From Lineus longissimus (taxonomy: Eukaryota > Nemertea > Pilidiophora > Heteronemertea > Lineidae), in contig NC_088314.1 in NCBI RefSeq assembly GCF_910592395.1, positions 4,340,001 through 4,404,000 on the forward strand: 64,000 bases of DNA. The letters are read 5' to 3'. Of this stretch, positions 57,701 through 64,000 are shown one piece after another. Each line of letters opens with the position of its first letter. The stretch's first letter is position 1. The position numbers and the translations under genes are program-made. The notes under the pieces are model-generated. The model made no database searches. It was not told the origin of the DNA and was given only the letters and a program-made list of their open reading frames with translations.

Positions 57701-60700
57701 AAGGCAAAATGAGCAAATCACTTGACAGACTTATGAGAGGGAGGAATGCATGTATCCTCAAGTATCTACAACCATGGGTAGAGAAACTTATGTTACAGAC
57801 CAGGGCAGGGCTGGGATAGGGCTTACCTGTTTTTGTCCTTTCCCTTCTCCATACTTGCCACTACAAGTGGTACCAGGTTGACTGCAATAGGATCTTCTAT
57901 CTCATTATCCAGTGCGAACCTGTATTCTGTAGGCACAATACATTCACTGAAAATAGAAATGGGAGAAAATTGCTATAGATAATATGGCTTGGGAACATGT
58001 ATAATGAGGAGACTTATTCAAACCATGAAATTAACCAGTTTTAAAAGTCAAGAAATTCATCATTGTAACAGTCGATTCAATTAACACCCCTCCCTTTTTT
58101 CATCAACTGGCGTCAGAATGACGTCATTTTTTACACAAAGATATCAATCTATAGTCCCCTTTTAAATTCTCCAATCGTAGACCTAACAAGAGGCCCAAGG
58201 GCCTGGCGCTCAGCTGAAATACATGGGTTAATGCAGGGGTACATGTTTATTGATATTTCATTCAACCATGAGAATGCGGCCTCTTGAGGTCTACAGCCAA
58301 TGGCTTAAAATGGCAATTGGCAAAGTTGGTGTTAGTGTTAATTTTGGGAAAGTGTTGTAGTTCTTGAGCAGCCCTGAGAATGCATCATTTCCACAAACAA
58401 GGCTGTCTACCCTAAGATTACGCCTAATGTTCGTGTTGATCATAGCGTCATTCTGAAATATTGTCTTGTTGCTACATATAAGCCCCAAAATTTTTACAAA
58501 ATTAACACCAAGACCAACTTTGAAGTCACGCAATGTGTCATAAATGGCTCCAGACTGATTTCACTGTCACAAGCCACACTCGCCAGACACTTTCCTTTAT
58601 AGACACCTTTGCAAACACCATCATATCCAGCAAATACATTGTTTGGGGTTCTAACATTACCATGTACTAGTAATGTGACTAACATTACTACGTACTAGTA
58701 ATGTGAACTGATTGGGGGTTGCAGAGAGGGCTTGTTTTGGTTTTTGTTACAATATTGAAACTGTTGATAGGTTCTTAAGCGCTGTTAAGAGGTTTGAATG
58801 AGTGGGAAGTCAGTCATTGAGACAAGATTTTATAAAAGAACTAGTTTTATTCAATATTGTGAAAAAGTTAAAAATGGTGATATCCTGGCCAGCAGGCAAT
58901 TACAGTATGTACATAAATGATTGCAGTCAAAAGAAAAATAAACGGATTTAAGAACACAGGGCTCTTGGCATGTGAGTTGGACTAGAAATTGTTGAATTTG
59001 CATACTGTAACCCGGAAAATATTTGCGGCTGGTTATTTTCGCGGATTTGTAAAAAATCAATGAAAAACTTATATTTTGCGCTGATAAATTTTGCGAACAC
59101 GAGATTGCTCTTCAGTTAACAAGAAAGAAAGATTATATTTCGCGCTGGTTATTTTTGCAGATTACTACCATGCGCAAAATCAGCAAAATTAAACAGCTCG
59201 CGAAAATTTCCAGGGTTACAGTAATTACATGTAGCAGAAAATTTTGTTAAAACTGTGGTTGCTTAAATTTTGAGATGATCTATTTATACATGAACACAAT
59301 ATAGGATACGTAAAATAAACTTAGAACATAATGAAACAATATACATATGTAGGTACATTATGACCAAAATTACAAACAATTACAAATATCTAGATTTTGC
59401 ATCTGGTTATGCATGCGTATGAATTCATAATCATGTACATGTATGTGTTCATACGCATGTGTAACTTAATGGATCATAAGGACGTATTTGCGTCACAGTC
59501 CTTAGGAAAACATTAACATAACTTTGTATGTGATGAAATTAGTACAAGAATTAACAGAAATTACAATGTTTATATGCAAGATCATGTTATCTCTCCTGGG
59601 ATAAAACTTCTGAAATGATCCCTATATCTATGAACATAAAGGATGCATAAAATAAACTTAGAACATAGAAAATAATACCTTCTTAAGAAGTATAAACAAA
59701 CAATTACAAATGTCTACATTTTGTATCTGGTTAATATGCATGAGTATTAATGCATTCATAATCATACACGTATTTGTCTTATTTATTTGCATTTGTAAGA
59801 GTATACATAATGTGGATGTTTTTGCGGCACGGTCTTTAGACAATGTTAGAAGGGTACTGAAAATGAACATTTATGTAACTTAGTATGCAATCAAATCAGT
59901 ATAAGATTTGTAAGAAATTACAATGTTTCATGATAATAAAAGGCTAAACACAATAGACTTTCAATTAGGAACATTCTGCTTGTATTCAAATTATAACTAA
60001 ATAAATGCTTTTCGTTTCCAAAACTGAATGAAATTACTGCACAACCCGAAGGGCGCTTTTAGTGCTGGTTTACATATCATGTCAAACTGTGGTGCACCAT
60101 TTTCTGGGAGGCTTTACCATAGGCCTGGATCATGTGCATTTGAAAATGAATTATGCAGTTTGACGAATTGGGTTCAAAATTTTAGAACAAGTCTGTCCAC
60201 ATTGTATGTTACTGATGGGATAGTTTCTAAATTCAAAATGAATTCCTCAATGTCGTCAGTCGTGACATCATTAGTTATGACTAGTCCCTCTTTCAGCAGA
60301 AAGTCAATCATGATCTGGTCTAGACCTGTGACAGCGATTCTTTCCTTGTCCTCTGCCATTAAGAGCAATTTTACCCGAATGTTTTGTGTTAACATTTTGG
60401 TTAACTGGCGCATGTCACAATTTCCACACTTTGTGGTGTGGTGGTCGGTTGTTGGCACAACATGTTTACAAGACAAGCATGCCTTTCTCATTGTTACAGA
60501 AACTTGCTGAACTGTGGCATTCTTCACTGTTGTGTTGGTGTCATCGAGATGTTGTTCCTCAATTATATCTTGTGATATATCAATCACCGTTATGTCAGTA
60601 TGAACTTTGATAGCAGTTTCCGGGGTGGTTGTTAATGAGTTTTGGTCATTTGGTCATTTGGTCACTATTTCGAGTTTTGGTCGAAATAGTATACGGACAA

Positions 60701-63700
60701 TTCACTGAACTGGTAGGTTTTTTCATTTTCAACCATAGGTATCAACTTTTCCCATAATGTTAACTTGGCACATCCGGTGTCATCTGCAACAAGTATGACT
60801 TTTGCATTTAGGCTTTGTCCTCGAACATCTTTGAGGCAGGTGTCTTCAAGTACTTTCACCACCTTCGCTGTGATGTTGAGCTGAAATATAATGACAATTA
60901 GTTGTTAGACATGAATGATGCCAAAGTGTCACAGGGTCATTTTGTTGGTAAGAGAAATGTTGTTCTTTATAGTTGTTGTGAGTGGAATGCTTTATTGCCT
61001 ATCTGATTATAGTACATGTATGTGTGATGCATGATGGCATCTGAATTTATTTCAAGAATACACATACACTGAACATTGTGCAATGTATTCTATAGTGGGA
61101 ATTAGGAGTCTGAAAGGTTGGTGTTTCATGTTGAAACTGTTGCTCTAAGTGGGAAATGGTTCTTGTCATGTTTAGCACTTCTAGTTTTCCAGTACGTAGA
61201 TTATGCAGGAGGTGCTCTTCATCTTGATCAAGTACTTCACTATAAGTAGTACTAGCCTACATGTGGTATTGAGAAGTTATTAATTCATATATTGATTGGG
61301 TAATACATTAACTCAGCACCTACCCTTTGAGAAATCCTTTGGTTGTTCAGGGAGTTGAGCTTGATAGTGGGTGTGACTTTAACTTTCGGGGCTTTTGGTT
61401 TAAAGTTTAGAGGTTGCGTTTCAATAGACATTCTTGTTTGGTAGGTCACTTTTAAGTCATTTACTGAATCGTCTTTAAAACCTTTTGTAAGGGCAGCATC
61501 CCTCAGTTTGACTGGGCTTCTGCAAATGAAAGGAAAATGATGTAGACTTTATGTTATTGACATTAGAATGAGATTTGTAAGCACAAGTTAAAGCTATTGA
61601 ATACTTGCTAACTTCCAAGTATTTGGGAGGTAAGCAATGGAGAATAATTTTTGGAGTTTGCCTGGAGAAATGTCCATAGTCAGGTTGCAAATCTAAAACA
61701 GTGGAGATAACATGGTGAATAATCAAATTGTTCCATGTCTATATATTAAGGACACCCTTGGGACTGGCAAATGGTGTCCTTAATTGAGAGGTGTCCTGAT
61801 CACGGAGGTCAAATTCAATGGAAATGACCAATTTGGGACCAAAAGCAGTGTCCTTTATAGAGAGGTGTCCGCTAAGGGAGGTTCCACTGTATATGCATGC
61901 ATGAAGAGAAGAATTAGCAAGGGTTAGGGTTGTATGTCGTCTAAACATAGGTAGGTGGACTTCACACAATACTAGTGCCTATAGCCAACCCTTAAATATG
62001 CAGGTGTACTTGGTAACAAGGTACCATATAGCACTTTATATCTATAGACTTCACAATGATGACACAGACATCAGCGTGTTCTTGTATGTCGTCTAAACAT
62101 AGGTAGGTGGACTTCACACAATACTAAATGACAATGAGGTAGCCTACCATAAAGCAGGATGTCCTAGATATGCAGGTGTACTTGATTATAAGGTACCATG
62201 GAGCAGGTTATCTCAATGGACTTGACAATGATGACAGAGAGTTCGTGCAATTATCGCCAAATATTTTAATGGACAGGAGATGCAAAATAACGTTACAACG
62301 TAAATGGCGATAATATGCACCTTCAGCAGCAGGGTGTCCTCAATATCCAGGTGTAGGCCTAGGCCTATTCACAATGAATTCCACCAATACTACGCCACTA
62401 GTCACCCATTACACAGCTACTACCACATCAGAACCGTATGTACGTATAGCTACATACACGGCATGCACACCGCCAGCAGCCAGCCACACTGAGAAATCAT
62501 TCATGCATTGGCCATCCGATGCGTTATTTCACGACCACTTCTCTGTCAAAATTCTCAAAAACAGGAGTACATTGCAATGACAATAACACTGCCACTTAGT
62601 CATGTACACTACAGTTACAATCAGTGCAACAATTTCGAGAAATCTTTGTTTACACTGTGTCCCTAACCATGAAAGCATAATGTCGTTTTGGCCGAAGTGC
62701 ACCCGGCCCGCCATCTTCTCGGATTGCAACGACCTCATTCTAACGATGAAATTTCCACTTTAGCCGAGAAAATCTTACGGGATCGCAAGCCAAAAATTAC
62801 AGCATATTGCTACGTAACGAATCTATGAGATTCATACTACAATATTACATTTCAAATAACAGTTCTCATGGCCAATGACAGTAAGAACATCAAGGGAAAT
62901 ATAGCGATATAAAACCCTCTTACCTTCACACAGCTGACCATGCTGCCAGATAACGGCGTGAGCTGGCGTCGTGCCAATGCGGCACTACTTTCCTTCAATG
63001 TGCGCTCCCAAGCTGTTATTTCGTGCAGAAAATGACAATAGAAACACACCAAATAGCTTTAGATCATTTATCGTTTATTACTAACACAATAACACGCATC
63101 TTACTCGAACGTACTGAAAGACCTATATCTTCTACCTGGGCTCACCTACCACATATCAATCCGCTTCCTCTGCACAATCCGGGAAAAGTTCAGAATTTAG
63201 ACAGGTTTCCAAATTCGAACAGTTCAACGTTAAATTATAGAAACTACATCGCATTTCCGAACGTGTCCAATTTCTGACATTTCCCGACGTTTACGTCACT
63301 GGAATTTCTGAGGGAATGCCTCGAACCGCGAAATTCAAAACAGCTGGCAATGTGCCAACTTACACTTTTGCCCAATTACTGCCAACTGGTCACATAAATC
63401 AAAATAAATCTATTTTATATCAAAACCTGATTGTTATGCAGACCTCTTCAACTTTTTTTCAAGCTTCGAACTCCTGGCATAAAGCGACAAAAAATATTTT
63501 TGTAATTTACGCTTTTTGCCCCCTGGTGGGCTGAATTAGAGTCAAACCGGGCTAAATTTTTCTGTCAGCAGCATTTCAAAGGCTATTCTTCCCACTTGTT
63601 AAATTTGAAGTGCCTAGGCCTTACGGTTACAAAATGCCCAAAATGTCCACAGATGGATGGATGGATGGATGGCAGGAAGGACAGACGCCACTCGAATAGC

Positions 63701-63826
63701 TATTTGACTAGCTCTGCTGACTTTCGTCAGCTGAGCTAAAAACACTTACGGAGGATTTGTGCCTCGGATCATGTCGACAATGTAATGCGTCTCAAAATCT
63801 TCAATTGCCCAATTTCCAATCCATGA
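48722..63826 (-). CDS. FANCD2: FANCD2, C-terminal 804 residues (5' part beyond the window)
   Basis: Twenty-one exons: 63826-63750, 57946-57827, 57625-57409, 57137-57029, 54233-54131, 53928-53856, 53699-53608, 53469-53388, 53111-52992, 52721-52593, 52419-52301, 52062-51952, 51645-51518, 51271-51172, 50977-50761, 50457-50386, 50235-50197, 49902-49753, 49586-49440, 49154-49041, 48817-48722. All are GT-AG and in phase; 2415 bp including the stop. Diagnostic stretches: [58 protein letters not shown] followed by [11 protein letters not shown], and an acidic C-tail. FANCD2 pairs with FANCI, is monoubiquitinated by the Fanconi core ligase and clamps DNA for interstrand-crosslink repair. The ubiquitinated Lys region lies upstream, outside the window. 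Two introns hold a piggyBac element and an OB-fold gene. Confidence 0.95.
54278..56911 (-). mobile_element. Complete piggyBac transposon in a FANCD2 intron
   Basis: TTAA (54278-54281) and TTAA (56908-56911) bound the element. Terminal inverted repeats read CTCTTTCACTGCCA on the left and CTCTTTGACTGCCA on the right (minus strand). A subterminal motif GACGTCCTTTGGCAGTCAA occurs twice at the right end (about 56841 and 56886). Between the ends lies one long uninterrupted transposase frame. The intact ORF, the ends and the duplicated TTAA point to recent insertion. Confidence 0.88.
54444..56771 (-). CDS. piggyBac transposase (PGBD4-like)
   Basis: A single frame of 775 codons. The natural start is probably the second Met at codon 25 (56699), giving about 751 aa, because MAGRRGKTF begins the usual acidic N-terminus. 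Order: an acidic Ser/Asp-rich region (to about 140), an unusual RG/GR-rich basic stretch (about 197-250), the transposase core from about 290, and a C-terminal Cys-rich finger ([23 protein letters not shown]). Catalytic Asp positions are visible in ISIDEGM (about 434), YMDNFY (about 506) and NGVDRIDQ (about 616/619). This enzyme cuts at TTAA and moves DNA without a scar. No stop or frameshift is present, so it may be active. It is transcribed in the same direction as its host gene. Confidence 0.92.
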   Translation of the reverse strand: MTHVASSRRSKVCVSITRRRHWPKMAGRRGKTFTVEEVAEICADSGSESDPFGDDSDTEYDCDVEEGLDTGERAVESVDGDFGGPDVDSDNDNGRDNDYVPVYQSDSESGDALGSNRPDLDIDIHSDDGSTVDNEPLPGPSTTTNAARGRGAVRRGARIRARHGHSPARMDTSGSDAGNASGDSDSDGGPLAPVATPRGQGRGRRRGRGRRGNQGRGRGAQGQQNRGRGQPNHARGQQNRGGPARARRGRGRPQVLPPNPFGPAGRQPVVQPCDGNPGPRGPARNLGNNPLDHFRLFFDDDVLEGIVNETNRYADQYFTGLNAIPSPHSRVRKWDAMTMDELKKLLGLLMLTGITKKPELSMFWSTDEVLATPFFNNTMSRNRFQLLMKFLHFNDNAAMPADNADKLYKIRPVLDALLPKFRAYYTPNEHISIDEGMLRWKGRLAFRVYNPMKPIKYGIKSYILADSHTAYCWNLQIYDGTRNTLREIVMALCGRLLGHFFSLYMDNFYNSVALSETLLDRNTYVVGTLRKNRGEPLEIREAGTRGHALQKGDTIARDNGRCLIMAWQDNRTVRVISTKHDNAMREIQIRGRGGARTNVNKPVCVIDYNENMNGVDRIDQMLSYYPSVRKTIKWTKKLVLYLLELSLHNAHVIYNDNNPNDKLSLLDFQLSIIKELCKTDEEMPSSSDDENPPPAPQPPRRAPIHDPQGRLIGGFKVHKKAMFPAGEGKKHKQKKCRVCQKKGKRRDSRYFCVKCKVTLCPDECFNVYHSERKYY
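59003..59223. mobile_element. ~220-bp MITE in a FANCD2 intron
   Basis: Left TACTGTAACCCGGAAAATAT and right (minus) TACTGTAACCCTGGAAATTT form terminal inverted repeats. They continue into TTCGCGAGCTG / TTTGCGGCTGG and several internal TTTTCGCG / CGCGAAA motifs. It is non-coding. Confidence 0.75.
59275..59936. repeat. Two diverged tandem copies (~340-bp spacing)
   Basis: The blocks 'AAAATAAACTTAGAACATA', 'ACAAACAATTACAAAT', 'TTTTGCATCTGGTTA' / 'TTTTGTATCTGGTTA', 'AATTCATAATCAT' / 'GCATTCATAATCAT' and 'AGAAATTACAATGTTT' occur in the same order at 59275-59588 and 59616-59936. They lie just downstream of the OB-fold gene's last exon on its strand, so they may form part of its 3' region. Confidence 0.7.
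60174..61519 (-). pseudogene. RPA-like OB-fold / zinc-ribbon protein, frame broken by a 35-bp duplication
   Basis: Recognised exons: 61519-61324 ([14 protein letters not shown]..., a basic linker region) and 60880 down to 60174. The second begins [14 protein letters not shown], passes [17 protein letters not shown] (an OB-fold strand pattern like the ssDNA-binding domains of replication protein A), then stops at 60665. A second frame continues immediately with [17 protein letters not shown], a zinc ribbon (CLSCK...CGNC) and a C-terminal helical part ending at 60174. GACCAAAACTC occurs at both edges of a 35-bp insert (60637-60682), so a duplication explains both the stop and the frame change. 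Upstream exons are not identified. It could be a transposon-associated gene, an invertebrate-expanded family, or a live gene with an assembly error. Confidence 0.6.
61739..61892. mobile_element. Decayed DNA-transposon piece
   Basis: It has repeated 'GTGTCCTTAATTGAGAGGTG' and 'AGAGGTGTCCGCTAAGGGAGG' phrases and ends TTCCACTGTA. It is related to 46163-46330. Confidence 0.5.
61930..62240. repeat. ~150-bp tandem repeat, two units
   Basis: TTGTATGTCGTCTAAACATA (about 61930) recurs about 150 bp later at 62083. Both continue through 'GGTAGGTGGACTTCACACAA', then diverge, then share 'ATATGCAGGTGTACTTG' and 'AAGGTACCAT'. A partial third unit (CAGGTGTAGGCCT) may start near 62348. Confidence 0.75.
63653..63675. 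repeat. GATG microsatellite
   Basis: About five copies of GATG, followed by GGCAGGAAGGACAGACGCCA. The setting resembles the tail of a dispersed repeat. It lies between the OB-fold region and the first visible FANCD2 exon. Confidence 0.7.
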
Positions 63827-64000
63827 CTGTAACACAAATGAAAGAGTTTACTTTTTTTAGCATTTAGCATTTTGACAACTCTGATACAGTATTGTCAGGA
63901 GGCACATTTGAGGGAGCCGCATTAGAGAGGAATACTGGCCAAAAAATAGTTGCTTGACCAACAGTAGCCTGACCAAACAGTAGCCTGACCAAAAGGCTAT
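63827..64000. other. FANCD2 intron running off the right edge
   Basis: No further exon is visible before the edge. The GACCAAAnAGTAGCCT phrase is repeated in tandem at the extreme end (about 63956-64000). Confidence 0.6.

Larger units (their letters stand above)
57947..63749. other. Large FANCD2 intron (5.8 kb) with passenger gene and repeats
   Basis: It separates the exon ending in GTNPP from the exon starting ECIVPTEY; phases agree, so no exon is missing. It contains the OB-fold gene (60174-61519), a MITE (59003-59223), two diverged tandem copies (59275-59936), a transposon piece (61739-61892), a 150-bp tandem repeat (61930-62240) and (GATG)n near 63653. A minus-strand ATG in the context AAGATGGCGGGCC at about 62713 could begin a transcript, but I cannot link it to the downstream exons. 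Confidence 0.65.

Noticed and set aside
60028-60510. 160-aa plus-strand open frame
   Set aside because: Antisense shadow of the OB-fold/zinc-ribbon exon.
62529-62738. Possible first exon of the OB-fold gene (ATG in AAGATGGCGGGCC context)
   Set aside because: The start context is attractive, but the nearest donor gives a phase that creates a stop with the exon at 61519, so I could not link them.
62852-63052. Minus-strand frame ending at a plausible donor (AAG|GTAAGA)
   Set aside because: No domain, and phase does not join cleanly to the OB-fold exon or to FANCD2, whose flanking exons already join each other.

Overview
The window is animal nuclear DNA. Most genes are split by GT-AG introns, exons are short (about 40-570 bp), introns are full of palindromic MITEs, tRNA-derived SINE heads and minisatellites, and every recognisable protein is metazoan. 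The FMRFamide-receptor-like GPCRs, the repeat types and the base composition suggest a marine invertebrate, most likely a lophotrochozoan (mollusc, annelid or brachiopod grade). That placement is an inference, and no species is claimed.

Layout. 1-3306 holds no gene I can support. 3307-4380 (+) is an intronless class-A GPCR. 4381-7573 is repeat-rich spacer. 7574-27914 (-) is a complete 17-exon M13 (neprilysin/ECE-type) ectopeptidase-family gene; I joined the exons by hand and they form one 761-residue frame. It keeps HExxH but lacks the third zinc ligand and other active-site residues. Its second intron (8.8 kb) contains a second intronless peptide-type GPCR on the opposite strand (16025-17005). 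30221-34071 (-) is a complete 8-exon tandem-C2 protein (418 aa) with an N-myristoylation-type start. It shares a 320-bp divergent promoter with ANKRD16 (34392-36804, +, 6 exons, 375 aa). 39084-44986 (-) is an 8-exon HAD-family gene of the HDHD5/CECR5 type (469 aa as assembled). 45-48.3 kb is repeat-rich: a perfect 231-bp tandem duplication, a 37-bp minisatellite with a 222-bp higher-order period, and a Penelope-like element tail.

48722-63826 (-) is the 3' portion of FANCD2 (21 exons, 804 residues in the window); the 5' part lies beyond the right edge. Two introns of FANCD2 carry passengers on the same strand. One is an apparently intact piggyBac transposon (TTAA to TTAA, 54278-56911; ORF 54444-56771). 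The other is an RPA-like OB-fold/zinc-ribbon gene (60174-61519) whose frame is broken by a 35-bp duplication.

Functional themes are peptide signalling (two peptide-type receptors and a neprilysin-like protein, one receptor nested inside the neprilysin gene), calcium/membrane sensing (tandem C2), tRNA-editing quality control (ANKRD16), phosphatase-type metabolism (HDHD5) and crosslink repair (FANCD2). Exon coordinates were read by eye from splice consensus and reading-phase agreement. The four main multi-exon chains are phase-consistent throughout.
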